From NCBI RefSeq assembly GCF_011044995.1, contig NZ_JAAKZW010000009.1, positions 16,245-80,244 on the forward strand: 64,000 nt of DNA, given 5' to 3'. The DNA is from Streptomyces mesophilus (lineage in GTDB: Bacteria; Actinomycetota; Actinomycetes; Streptomycetales; Streptomycetaceae). The position numbers were made by a program, and so were the translations under genes. The notes beneath the pieces are model-generated. The model made no database searches and was not told the DNA's origin. It worked only from the letters and a program-made list of their open reading frames with translations. The stretch's first letter is position 1. Every line of letters starts with the position of its first letter. Below are positions 40,496-49,069 of this stretch, one piece after another.

Positions 40496-42103
40496 TCAGC
40501 CGCGTGCCGCCGGGGTGGCGTTCGCGGCACCGTGCAGGGACTCCGTGTCCGTGAGCTTGACGCGCGGCCGGCCCTGGGCCTCGCCGGCCGACCGCTCCGC
40601 GTGGTCGATGGCGCGCCATGCGTCGAGGCCGAGCCCGTCGACCGCCACGGCCCCGCGGTGTTCCGGACGGCCGAGGAGACCGGCGGCGACGTCGTCGAGC
40701 AGGGACTCGACCGTCTCCTGGGCGCAGGTCTTGTTCGTACCGATGTAGCCGGTCGCCCCGCGCTTGATCCAGCCCGCGACATAGACACCGGGCTGCACCC
40801 GGCCGCGCTCATGCGGGACCGTCGCGCTGTCCTCGTCGAACGGCAGGCCCGGCACGGGCCGGGCACGGTAGCCGACCGACCGCAGGACGAGACCGGCCTC
40901 CAGGGTCTGCGACGCGCCGGTGGGCCGGGCGCGGACGGTGCCGTCGCCGTCGGTGTGCAGTGTGGTGGGGGTGAACTCCAGGGCCTGGACGGATCCCTCG
41001 CCGATGAGCCGTACGGGACTGGCCAGGAAGCGCAGCACGATCCGGCGGCGGCCCTCGACCGGCGTCCGGCCGGCCAGCTCCCACAGCAGCCGGGTCTTCT
41101 CGGTGGCATCGGGCGCCAGGTCCTCGGGCCAGCCCTCCACCCGCACGTCCACGTCCTTCAGGGCACGAAGCGCCAGGAGTTCGGGCACGGTGAACGCCGC
41201 CTGAGCGGGCCCGCGCCGGCCGAGCAGGACGACTTCGCGGACCTTGCTCGCGCGCAGCGCGGCGAGTGCGCGGTCCGAGATGTCGGTACGGGCCAGTGCC
41301 TCGGGATCGGCGGTGAGGATACGGGCGACGTCGAGGGCGACATTGCCGTTGCCGATGACGACGGCGCGTTCCGTATCAAAGGGGTACGCCTCGTGTGCGC
41401 GGTCGGGGTGGCCGTTGTACCAGGCGACGAACTCCGTTGCGGACACGCTGCCTGCCAGGTCCTCGCCCTCGATGCCGAGGCGCTTGTCGGTCGCGGCACC
41501 GACGGCGTAGATCACCGCGTGGTGCTCACGCAGCAGGTCGGCGTGCGTGAGGTCGGTGCCGACCTCGACGCCGAGGCGGTAGCGGAAGCCGGCCTGTGAC
41601 TCGATGGCCCGGAAGAGCTCGGTGACCTGCTTGGTGTCCTGGTGGTCCGGCGCGACACCGGCCCGCGCCAGACCGTACGGCGTCGGGAGCCGGTCGAGGA
41701 CGGTGACGCGCACGCCCGGGTGGCGCAGGAGCTCATCGGCGGCGAACAGGCCCGCGGGCCCCGCACCGACGACGGCGACGGACAACTCGCCTGCGGGAAG
41801 GGCACGTTGAGCGGGCACCACGTACATGGGCGCGCGATCGGTGTGCGGGTTCTCCTTGTAGTACGACGCGTTCAGCTCCAGGAACGGCAACTCCCCTTCG
41901 GTGAGCGCCGTATGGGGCTTGAGCGCGTCGACCGGACAGGCCGTCGTACAGGCTCCGCAGTCCACGCAGGTGCGCGGATCGACGTACAGCATCTCGGTCG
42001 TGCCGAAGCCCGGCTCTCCCGGCGCGGGATGGATGCAGTTGACCGGGCAGGCCAGCACGCACGAGGCGTCGGCGCAGCAGGATCGGGTGACGACGTACGG
42101 CAC
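40496..42103 (-). CDS. fprB: Ferredoxin-NADP+ reductase with N-terminal 7Fe-type ferredoxin domain (FprB-like)
   Basis: 535 residues. Residues 1-75 form a bacterial ferredoxin: ADASCVLACPVNCIHP and TCVDCGACTTACPVDALKP bind the iron-sulphur clusters. From about 105, an adrenodoxin-reductase-like flavoprotein follows: FAD loop VAVVGAGPAGLFAADELL, RAGVAPDHQDTKQV, NADP loop VVIGNGNVALDVARIL, and a C-terminal AGWIKRGATGYIGTNKTCA. This layout matches mycobacterial FprB. It likely supplies electrons to the diiron oxygenase encoded 118 bp upstream. GTG start at 42103. Confidence 0.92.
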   Translation of the reverse strand: MPYVVTRSCCADASCVLACPVNCIHPAPGEPGFGTTEMLYVDPRTCVDCGACTTACPVDALKPHTALTEGELPFLELNASYYKENPHTDRAPMYVVPAQRALPAGELSVAVVGAGPAGLFAADELLRHPGVRVTVLDRLPTPYGLARAGVAPDHQDTKQVTELFRAIESQAGFRYRLGVEVGTDLTHADLLREHHAVIYAVGAATDKRLGIEGEDLAGSVSATEFVAWYNGHPDRAHEAYPFDTERAVVIGNGNVALDVARILTADPEALARTDISDRALAALRASKVREVVLLGRRGPAQAAFTVPELLALRALKDVDVRVEGWPEDLAPDATEKTRLLWELAGRTPVEGRRRIVLRFLASPVRLIGEGSVQALEFTPTTLHTDGDGTVRARPTGASQTLEAGLVLRSVGYRARPVPGLPFDEDSATVPHERGRVQPGVYVAGWIKRGATGYIGTNKTCAQETVESLLDDVAAGLLGRPEHRGAVAVDGLGLDAWRAIDHAERSAGEAQGRPRVKLTDTESLHGAANATPAARG

Positions 42104-42150
42104 GGCGGGCTGGTCTCCGTTCGGATGGTCAGGGAAGTGCGGTGCGGCCT

Positions 42151-42232
42151 GCGGCCGTTGAGCGGGCGGGCGGTGCGGCTCCCGGCGGTTCAGCGAGCGG
42201 GGCCGTGCGGCCCCCGGCCGTTCAGTCGGCGG
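42151..42232. repeat. Imperfect 32-33-bp tandem repeat
   Basis: Two and a half units starting GGCSGTTSAGCG lie at 42151-42183, 42184-42215 and 42216-42232. They fill the gap between the fprB-type and diiron genes and run into the 3' end of the latter. Confidence 0.65.
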
Positions 42233-43193
42233 TGAGCGGGGCGGGTTCGCCGCGGAAGCGCGCGGGCCTGCCGTTGATCCGCAGCGCCTTCCACACCGGA
42301 CGGGACACCTTGTTCATCAGACCGATGTCCTCGGCGAGCATCCGTACGTCGGAGAAGAGGTCGTGGAGCATCTTCCGGCCGGCGTCGGACTTCCAGAAGA
42401 CGTCCTTGAGCACCCAGGCGGGAATGCCCACCTCGGCGGCGGACTTCCGGTCGGGGATCATGATGACGTCGCACAGCACCCGCATGATCAGCGGGAAGAG
42501 CACGGACAGGGCGCCGCGGCGGGCCTTGCCGTAGCGCGGGACGCGCAGGCGCAGGAACTCATGGGCGAAGGAGATGTGCCGGGCCTCCTCCGCGATGTGG
42601 ATCTGCATGATCCGCTGCGGGAGCGGGTGCACCGGCTCCCCGCTGCGCAGGGCCGCCTTCTGCAGGTGGTCGATGGGCTCCTCGCCGGCGAGGATGCCGG
42701 TGAAGAACGCCTCCGGGTAGAGCGAACCGGCCAGCGGCAGGACCCGGCTCAGCTGCCGGAACCAGCGCTTTCCGCCGGCGGTGTCCACGCCGGTGCGGTT
42801 GACCAGCTCCTGGAACATCTGGGTGTGGTGGGTCTCCTCGGTGATCTCGTGGGTGAGATACCTGAACTCCTCGTTGCGGTTGCCCAGTTGGTAGATGTAG
42901 TCCAGCGCACCGCGCATGAGCAGGTTCTCGAACTGCATGCCCACCTTGGCGATGGTCGCCCACCGCCAGATCCCGATCCGTATCCGCGTCTCGAGCGGCT
43001 GCTCCTGGTACCACGGGTGGGCGCCCAGGGCGTCCGCGGAGGTGAGCACCCAGCGGGGGTCGCCGGTGTCCACGGCGAACTCGGGGTCGTCCCACTTGAT
43101 GTCGGTGAAGGCGTTGAAGTTGACGTTGACGGAGCCTTCGGACAGGGTCCGCAGGCGCTCGTCGTAGACCTTCCTGGTCAGGTTCGCGGTCAT
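42222..43193 (-). CDS. AurF-like diiron oxygenase
   Basis: 323 residues, helical. Two iron-binding motifs are clear: EFRYLTHEITEETHHTQMFQ and QIHIAEEARHISFAHEFLRL (ExxH pattern in each), with extra acidic residues in GMQFENLLMRGALD and LAGEEPIDH. This is the pattern of the AurF/p-aminobenzoate N-oxygenase family, which hydroxylates or N-oxygenates small molecules. Substrate unknown. ATG at 43193. It lies between the fprB-type reductase and a flavin monooxygenase, all on the same strand, so all three probably form one operon. Confidence 0.88.
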   Translation of the reverse strand: MTANLTRKVYDERLRTLSEGSVNVNFNAFTDIKWDDPEFAVDTGDPRWVLTSADALGAHPWYQEQPLETRIRIGIWRWATIAKVGMQFENLLMRGALDYIYQLGNRNEEFRYLTHEITEETHHTQMFQELVNRTGVDTAGGKRWFRQLSRVLPLAGSLYPEAFFTGILAGEEPIDHLQKAALRSGEPVHPLPQRIMQIHIAEEARHISFAHEFLRLRVPRYGKARRGALSVLFPLIMRVLCDVIMIPDRKSAAEVGIPAWVLKDVFWKSDAGRKMLHDLFSDVRMLAEDIGLMNKVSRPVWKALRINGRPARFRGEPAPLTAD

Positions 43194-43265
43194 CTTCGTC
43201 CTCGGTTGTCTGCGGGGTGGCTTGGACGAGCGGGGTTGCGGGGACGAGCCGTTCCGGCCGGCCCG

Positions 43266-44822
43266 TCAGGCGGCGCGGGTCGGTTCCTCGACGTCCGCAC
43301 GAGCATCAGCGGCAACGTCCGCGCGAGAGGAATCCGCGGCGGCGTCCGCGCGGGAGGGGTCCGCCTTCTCGAAGCGCAGGGCGCTGTCGTCGATGGGGGC
43401 GGACCGGAGCATGGCGCGGTCGCGGTAGTAGTTGTTCCACAGCCGCCACGGGTCACGGGTGCCCTGGCGCGGCATGACCTCATCGGCCCGGGCGATATAG
43501 CCCGAGGTCAGCGCCTCGCCCATGACGGAGAACTCGGAACGGTCGCCGTCCGAGGCCACCGGCGTGGCGATGTCGTGCCCGTGCCGCCGCATGTGCGCGA
43601 GCAGGCGGGCGGTGTAGTCGGCCGCGAGGTCCGCCTTCAGGGTCCAGGAGGCGTTGGTGTAGCCGATCACGAGGGACATGTTGGGTACGCCCTCGAGCAG
43701 AACGGCCTTGTAGAGGACACGGTTCGCGATGTCCACGGGGCGTCCTTCGACGGTGAGTTCCATGCCGCCCAGGAGACGGACGCTCAGGCCGGTGGCGGTG
43801 ACCACGATGTCGGCCTTCAGCTCCTCGCCGGACTTCAGGCGGATGCCGTCGGCGGTGAAGGTGTCGATGTGATCGGTGGCGATCGACGCCTTGCCGCTCT
43901 TGAGGACCTTGAACAGATCACCGCCGGGCACCACGCACAGCCGCTGGTCCCACGGCTTGTAGCGCGGGCTGAAGTGCCGCATCTCGACACTCTTTCCGGC
44001 CCGGGCCCGTACGAGGCCGAGGAGCGCCTTGCGGGCGAGGCGCGGGTACTTGCGGCAGAAGGCGTAACTCCCGCGCTGCAGCGCGATGTTGCGCGCCCGC
44101 GCGATCCTGTGCGTCAGCGCCGCGGGGGCGCGCAACTTCTGCAGCACGTAGGTGAGCGGGTCGATCTCGGGCAGCGCGAGGATGTACGTGGGCGAGCGCT
44201 GCAGCATGGTGACGTGCGCGGCTTCGCCGGCCATCGCGGGCAGCAAGGTGATGGCGGTGGCACCTGACCCGATGACGACGACACGCTTGCCGCTGTGGTC
44301 GAGATCCTCCGGCCAGTGCTGCGGATGGACCACGGTGCCCTGGTAGTCGGCCTCGCCCGGGAACTGCGGGCGATACGGCCGGTCGTAGTCGTAGTAGCCG
44401 GTCGCACCGACGAGGTAGCCCGCACTGTACGACTCGCGCTCGCCCGTGGCCTCGTCCTCGACCTCGACCTCCCAACGCCCGGTGGCGTGCGAGAAGTTCG
44501 CACGGATCGCGCGCCGCCCGAAGCGGATGTGCTCGAGCACCCCGGCGTCGCCCGCGGCGTCCTCGACGTACTGCCGGATCTCCGCACCGCCGGCCAGGAT
44601 GCGCGCGTCGCGCCAGGGCCGGAAGCCGAATCCGAAGGTGGACATGTCCGAGTCGGAGCGGATGCCGGGATACCGGAAGAGATCCCAGGTGCCACCGACC
44701 CGCGCGCGCCGCTCGAGCACGACGAGCGAAGTGCCGGGCGCGTCCCGCAGGACATGACAGGCGGCGCTGATGCCGGAGATTCCGGCACCGATCACCAGGA
44801 CGTCGACGTGCTGCTGCTCCAT
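43266..44822 (-). CDS. Flavin-containing monooxygenase, Baeyer-Villiger type
   Basis: 518 residues. FAD loop VLVIGAGISGISAACHVLRD, GGTWDLFRYPGIRSDSD, the Baeyer-Villiger fingerprint YQGTVVHPQHWPED (FxGxxxHxxxWP form), and NADP loop VVVIGSGATAITLLP. About 30 C-terminal residues form an Ala/Asp/Arg repeat tail (SRADAAADSSRADVAADARA). The start ATG at 44822 is chosen because the flavin loop follows directly; an extension to 44879 has no support. Related to EthA-like and ketone monooxygenases. First gene of the cassette. Confidence 0.9.
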   Translation of the reverse strand: MEQQHVDVLVIGAGISGISAACHVLRDAPGTSLVVLERRARVGGTWDLFRYPGIRSDSDMSTFGFGFRPWRDARILAGGAEIRQYVEDAAGDAGVLEHIRFGRRAIRANFSHATGRWEVEVEDEATGERESYSAGYLVGATGYYDYDRPYRPQFPGEADYQGTVVHPQHWPEDLDHSGKRVVVIGSGATAITLLPAMAGEAAHVTMLQRSPTYILALPEIDPLTYVLQKLRAPAALTHRIARARNIALQRGSYAFCRKYPRLARKALLGLVRARAGKSVEMRHFSPRYKPWDQRLCVVPGGDLFKVLKSGKASIATDHIDTFTADGIRLKSGEELKADIVVTATGLSVRLLGGMELTVEGRPVDIANRVLYKAVLLEGVPNMSLVIGYTNASWTLKADLAADYTARLLAHMRRHGHDIATPVASDGDRSEFSVMGEALTSGYIARADEVMPRQGTRDPWRLWNNYYRDRAMLRSAPIDDSALRFEKADPSRADAAADSSRADVAADARADVEEPTRAA

Positions 44823-44915
44823 TGCGGAGGTCCCCACTCTCGGTCGGGCACGCGGTTCCTTCTCTGTGCGTTCCCGCAATTTACCTGCGACACACTGTTT
44901 CAGATACCGGCGGTA

Positions 44916-44933
44916 ACGTGATGTGGGTCACGT
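44916..44933. promoter_or_regulatory. Palindrome upstream of the oxygenase cassette
   Basis: ACGTGA-TGTGGG-TCACGT, perfect 6-bp arms, lies in the 206-bp region between the divergent monooxygenase and hydrolase genes. Suitable for a TetR-type dimer. The TetR gene at 39656 is the nearest candidate. Confidence 0.45.
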
Positions 44934-45028
44934 GAGGCCGAGCAGGGAGCCGAGGGAAGACGGATCGCTGTCAGCGCCTGCCGCTAGCGTGGCGGCAGCC
45001 AGGTCCGACTCTCTCCAGGAGCACACCC

Positions 45029-45712
45029 GTGGACATCCTGCTCATCGCCGGCCTGTGGCTCGACGGATCCGCATGGGACGACGTCGCGCCCGAACTCACC
45101 GCGCTCGGCCACCGTCCGGTGCCGCTCACGCTTCCCGGCCAAGGCGACGGCACCGCCTCGGCGACGCTCGACGACCAACTGGCCGCAGTGCTCGCCGCCG
45201 TGGACGCGGCGCCCGGCAAGCCCCTGGTAGTGGGGCACTCCGCCGCGGCAAGCCTGGCCTGGCTGGCCGCCGACGCGCGGCCGGAGAAGGTGGCCAAGGC
45301 CGTATTGATCGGCGGCTTCCCCGCCCCCGACGGACGCGCCTACGCCGACTACTTCGCAACGGAGGACGGCGTCATGCCCTTCCCTGGCTGGGCCCCCTTC
45401 GAAGGAGCCGACTCCGCCGACCTGGACGAGGAGGCCCGGCACCGCTTCGAGTCCACCGCCGTCCCCGTCCCCGAGGGAGTCACCAAGGGGGTCGTGCACC
45501 TGACGGACGAGCGCCGCTTCGACGTCCCCGTCGTGCTGGTCTGCCCCGAGTTCACCCCGGCCCAGGCCAAGGAGTGGATCGCCGACGGCGACAGCCCCGA
45601 GCTGGCCCGCGCCACCCACCTCTCGTACATGGACCTCGACTCGGGCCACTGGCCGATGACCACCCGCCCTCGCGAACTGGCCCGCGCACTGGCGGAGGCC
45701 GCCGACTCGTAG
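45029..45712 (+). CDS. Alpha/beta-fold hydrolase
   Basis: 227 residues. Opens VDILLIAGLWLDGSAWDDVA (oxyanion region), nucleophile elbow VVGHSAAASLAW with catalytic Ser, later Asp in VLVCPEFTPAQ or nearby, and catalytic His in DLDSGHWPMT. No signal peptide. GTG at 45029 with AGGAG 7 bases upstream. Divergent from the Baeyer-Villiger-type monooxygenase; an esterase next to such an enzyme could cleave the ester it makes, but the link is inferred. A strong hairpin follows. Confidence 0.88.
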   Translation: MDILLIAGLWLDGSAWDDVAPELTALGHRPVPLTLPGQGDGTASATLDDQLAAVLAAVDAAPGKPLVVGHSAAASLAWLAADARPEKVAKAVLIGGFPAPDGRAYADYFATEDGVMPFPGWAPFEGADSADLDEEARHRFESTAVPVPEGVTKGVVHLTDERRFDVPVVLVCPEFTPAQAKEWIADGDSPELARATHLSYMDLDSGHWPMTTRPRELARALAEAADS

Positions 45713-45745
45713 CGGTGGGCGGGATATGAGGGGGCGCCACAACGA

Positions 45746-45781
45746 CAGAACCCCACGGTTTGAAGAAGCCGTGGGGTTCTG
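45746..45781. terminator. Bidirectional terminator between hydrolase and tRNA-Leu
   Basis: CAGAACCCCACGG and its exact complement CCGTGGGGTTCTG form a 13-bp stem with a 10-base loop. It ends 3 bp beyond the tRNA 3' end on the minus strand and lies 34 bp after the hydrolase stop on the plus strand. Confidence 0.8.
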
Positions 45782-45783
45782 GT

Positions 45784-45871
45784 TGGTGTCCGAGGGGGGA
45801 CTTGAACCCCCACGCCCGATAAAGGGCACTAGCACCTCAAGCTAGCGCGTCTGCCATTCCGCCACCCGGAC
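45784..45871 (-). tRNA. tRNA-Leu, anticodon GAG
   Basis: Minus-strand cloverleaf. The 7-bp acceptor stem GTCCGGG pairs with CTCGGAC; the anticodon arm is CTAGC-TTGAGGT-GCTAG with anticodon GAG (reads CUC/CUU); the long variable arm GTGCCCTTTATCGGGC is typical of type II tRNA-Leu; the T arm is GGGGG-TTCAAGT-CCCCC. Discriminator A at 45787 and an encoded CCA at 45784-45786. A 7-bp hairpin (45887-45904, loop TGTT) lies just upstream. Confidence 0.97.
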
Positions 45872-46002
45872 AAGGTGTCTGTCGTTCACGGGGTGTTCCC
45901 CGTGGCGACATGGACAACAATACCAAGCTTTCGGGGTGCCTTTCACCTGCGTATTCGGGGCGGCTGCGGGGGTGCGGGGCCGGGCCGATCTACCGTCTCA
46001 CC

Positions 46003-47325
46003 ATGAGTGATCATGTCGTCACGGATGGCCCACCAGGGCGTTTGCCGAGGCCGTTGTCGCCGCTGCGGGAGCATCTGCGGGACACCTTCTGGTTCGCGCC
46101 CACGGCCGGGATCGTCGTGATCTTCGGGCTGTGGCTGCTTGCCGCGTATGCCGACGGCGAGATTCTCCGGGCGCTGCAGACGGGCGACGACGAGCGGGCG
46201 CTCACCCGCGCCATCGGGTTCGCCGATGACGTGAAGGCCGTCGTCACCGTCATCAGCTCGGCGATGATGACCTTCATCGGTGTGGTGTTCAGCATCTCGC
46301 TCGTGGCCGTGCAGATGGCCAGTGGGCAGTTCAGTCCGCGGGTCGTGCGGATCTTCGTCCGGTCACGGATCGCCAAGCTGACCTTCACCGTCTTTCTGGC
46401 GACGTTTCTGCTCTCGCTGCTCGTGCTCATGTCGTACGACGGTGAGCCCGACCCGCACGCCGTGGACAGCGTGCCGATGGTGCAGGCCGTCCTGGCGCTG
46501 GTGATGGTGGGGCTGAGTCTGTTTCTGTTCATCGGCTATGTGAACGGGACGCTGCGGATGATGCGGGTCGGCTTCGTGATCGACCGGATCACTCGCGAGG
46601 CCTTCCGTGTGGTGGCCAAGCAGCCGTCGGCGCGGGCCGCCGGTGGGGAGCCGGGCCTGGAGACCGCGCGGATCGCGCATCACGGGCGGGCCGGTGTGCT
46701 GCGGGATGTGCATATCGCGCGGCTGGTGCGTGCGGCTCGCAAGGAGGGCACCGTGCTGCGGCTGATTCCGCGGATCGGGGATTTCGTGGTGCCGGGGACT
46801 CCGGTGCTCGCGGTGCACGGCGGGGCGGCGCCTTCGCGGCGGGCCCTTGCGTACACCGTGTCGGTCGGGGTCGAGCGGACCTTCCATCAGGATCTGGGGT
46901 TCGGGCTGCGGCAGCTGTCGGACATCGCGCTGCGGGCGCTGTCGCCGGCGGTGAACGATCCGACCACCGCGGTGCAGGCGCTGGACCGGATCGTCCAGTT
47001 CCTGGCCGCGCTGGTCGACAAGCCGTTGGAGGCCGTGCGGCACTGCGACCGGCGCGGGCGGGTGCGGCTGATCCAACCGGTGCCCGGGTGGGACGAGTTG
47101 GTCGATCTGGGGTTCGCGGAAATCCGTCTGCATGCACCGGATCAGCCCCAGGTCACCCGACGGATCATCGCCGGGCTCGACGATCTGCTGCTGCTCGCGC
47201 CCGCCGAGCGCAGCCGGCCGTTGCTGCGGCACCGGGCGCTGCTCGTCGAGGCGGTGGAGGCAGCGGTGCCGCAGGCCGCGGACCGGGCGTTCGCCCTCCA
47301 TCCGGATCACCAAGGGATCGGCTGA
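46003..47325 (+). CDS. DUF2254 family membrane protein
   Basis: 440 residues. Four N-terminal membrane helices (about 35-185), for example TAGIVVIFGLWLLAAYADG and FTVFLATFLLSLLVLM, then a soluble domain with FVVPGTPVLAVHGG and RTFHQDLGFGLRQLSDIALR leading to ALSPAVNDPTTAVQALDRIV, the DUF2254 hallmark. Function unknown. Start: ATG at 46003; TACCGT at 45991-45996 lies 6 bp upstream and no ribosome site is present, suggesting a leaderless mRNA. Small direct repeats (AGCTGAGAAGACCA-like and CCAAGGGATCGG) surround the stop codon. Confidence 0.85.
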   Translation: MSDHVVTDGPPGRLPRPLSPLREHLRDTFWFAPTAGIVVIFGLWLLAAYADGEILRALQTGDDERALTRAIGFADDVKAVVTVISSAMMTFIGVVFSISLVAVQMASGQFSPRVVRIFVRSRIAKLTFTVFLATFLLSLLVLMSYDGEPDPHAVDSVPMVQAVLALVMVGLSLFLFIGYVNGTLRMMRVGFVIDRITREAFRVVAKQPSARAAGGEPGLETARIAHHGRAGVLRDVHIARLVRAARKEGTVLRLIPRIGDFVVPGTPVLAVHGGAAPSRRALAYTVSVGVERTFHQDLGFGLRQLSDIALRALSPAVNDPTTAVQALDRIVQFLAALVDKPLEAVRHCDRRGRVRLIQPVPGWDELVDLGFAEIRLHAPDQPQVTRRIIAGLDDLLLLAPAERSRPLLRHRALLVEAVEAAVPQAADRAFALHPDHQGIG

Positions 47326-47384
47326 GAAGACCAGCTGAGAAGACCAAGGGATCGGTTGGGGAGCGAACGCCCGACGATGTGCCG

Positions 47385-48944
47385 CTACGGCATCAGGTGG
47401 TAGTCCGGGAAGTTCCCCGGGATCCGCTCCCCCGCCGGGCCATGGGTGACCGAGCGGACGAGGAGTTCGCCGCCGACGAAGGCGCCGCGCCAGGACGCGC
47501 CGAAGCCACCGAAGAGCTCGTCGCGGTCGCCGCGGGAGCGGGGCTTGCCGTGGCCGACCTTGAAGGCGCGGATCTGCGGGGCGAGACGCTCGTAGGTGGA
47601 CCTGTCGTCGGTGGACAGGGTGGCCACGAGCGCGCCGTTCGAGGCGTTCATCGCGGCGAGCAGCTCCGCCTCGGTGTCGACCAGGACGATCGTGTCGACC
47701 GGGCCGAAGGGTTCCGCGTGGTGCAGCGGGGACGACGGGGGCGGGTTGAGGAGCGTGACCGGGGTCAGGTACGCCGAGGTGTCCTGGCCGGGCAGGAAGT
47801 GGCCGGCCGCGAGGGAGCCGCGGTGGAGCGGGACCGCGCCGCGGTCGATCGCCTCGGCGACTTGGTCGGCCAGTTCCTTGGCCTTCGCCGCGTTGATGAG
47901 CGGGCCGAAGTCCAGGGACGGCAGCGGGTCGGACGGGTCGGCGACGGCCAGCGGGTGGCCGATGCGGATGTCCCGTACGGCCGGCAGGTAGGCGTCGAGG
48001 AACTGGTCGAACAGCGACCGCTGCACGACGAAGCGCGGGTACGCGGTGCAGCGCTGCTTGCCGTAGTCGAAGAGCTTGGGGATGACGGCGGACAGCGAGG
48101 GCCAGTCGGAGAAGTTCCAGATGCCCCAGGTGTTGAGGCCCTCCTGTTCGAGGTTGTGGCGCTTGCCGAGGTCGGCGACGGCCGTGGCGACCGCCGCTCC
48201 CGTGTCGCGGCCGCCGACGAAGGAGACGCAGCCGATCTCCGGGGAGCGGACGAGGGCCTCGGACAGCTCGCCGCCGCTGCCGCTGACGAGCGTGACCGGG
48301 ATGCCTTCGCGTACGGCGAGGGCGCAGGCCAGCGTGAGGCAGGCGACGCCGCCGTCGGTCGGGGCCTTGGCGATCACCGCGTTGCCGGCCAGGGCCTGCA
48401 CAAGCATCGCGTGCACCAGGACGGACATCGGGTAGTTCCAGCTCGCGATGTTGGACACCGGGCCGTCGAGCGGGGAGCGGCCTTCGAGCATGGGCTCGAT
48501 GCCGTCCACGTACCAGCGCACTCCGTCGATCGCACGGTCGACGTCGGCCTGGGCCAGGCGCCAGGGCTTGCCGATCTCCCAGACGAGGAGCAGCGCGAGC
48601 AGTTCGCGGTGTTCGGTGAGCGCGTCGAGGGTCGCGGCCACCTTGGCGCGGCGTTCCTCGAGCGGCACATGGCGCCAGGCGCGGTGCTGGTCGAGAGAGG
48701 CGCGGACCGCGGCCCGCGCGGTCTCGGAGTCGAGTCGCGGCGGACCGGCGATCGGGCTGCCGTCGACGGGGCTCGTGGCCGGCAGGGCGCGGCCGTCGGC
48801 CTGCCAGGTGCCGTTCCACAGATTGCGGACGCGGTCGTCCTGGAAGGCCTCGGGGGCGACGGCGAGGCAGCGCTGCCAGGCGTCGCTCCAGGAAGTCCCT
48901 GGCTTGAGGGCGAGGGTGTCGGAGGTGTTGAGGGTTGTTGCCAT
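47385..48944 (-). CDS. Aldehyde dehydrogenase family protein
   Basis: 519 residues. Substrate/NAD regions ISNIASWNYPMS-like (VSNIASWNYPMSVLVHAML), VSFVGGRDTGAAV and the active-site Cys in YGKQRCTAYPRFVVQ. The usual LELGGK loop with the general-base Glu reads NLEQEGLNTWGIW, so this is a divergent member. A C-terminal FGGFGASWRGAFVGGELLVR matches the family end. ATG at 48944 with GGAG 7 bases upstream. It follows sucD on the same strand after a 125-bp gap. The substrate is unknown; a succinate-semialdehyde role is tempting beside sucCD but unsupported. Confidence 0.82.
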   Translation of the reverse strand: MATTLNTSDTLALKPGTSWSDAWQRCLAVAPEAFQDDRVRNLWNGTWQADGRALPATSPVDGSPIAGPPRLDSETARAAVRASLDQHRAWRHVPLEERRAKVAATLDALTEHRELLALLLVWEIGKPWRLAQADVDRAIDGVRWYVDGIEPMLEGRSPLDGPVSNIASWNYPMSVLVHAMLVQALAGNAVIAKAPTDGGVACLTLACALAVREGIPVTLVSGSGGELSEALVRSPEIGCVSFVGGRDTGAAVATAVADLGKRHNLEQEGLNTWGIWNFSDWPSLSAVIPKLFDYGKQRCTAYPRFVVQRSLFDQFLDAYLPAVRDIRIGHPLAVADPSDPLPSLDFGPLINAAKAKELADQVAEAIDRGAVPLHRGSLAAGHFLPGQDTSAYLTPVTLLNPPPSSPLHHAEPFGPVDTIVLVDTEAELLAAMNASNGALVATLSTDDRSTYERLAPQIRAFKVGHGKPRSRGDRDELFGGFGASWRGAFVGGELLVRSVTHGPAGERIPGNFPDYHLMP

Positions 48945-49069
48945 GAAGGGTCTCCGCTCACGGTGCACAGTCGGGGCGGGGTTATGGCGCTCGCTACCAG
49001 ACGGTAGGGCGTAGTGCGGCAACTCGGCTGTGGTCGAGGCCACTTGGGACGCACCCAAGTGGCCCCGGA

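Noticed and set aside
45784..45871. tRNA-Leu as an integration site of a mobile element
   Set aside because: No integrase, excisionase or 3'-end duplication of the tRNA is visible nearby, and the flanking genes look like core genes.
46363..48819. Minus-strand open frame of over 800 codons across DUF2254 and aldehyde dehydrogenase genes
   Set aside because: It spans two real genes in different strands or frames, is rich in Arg/Pro/His, and carries no motif.
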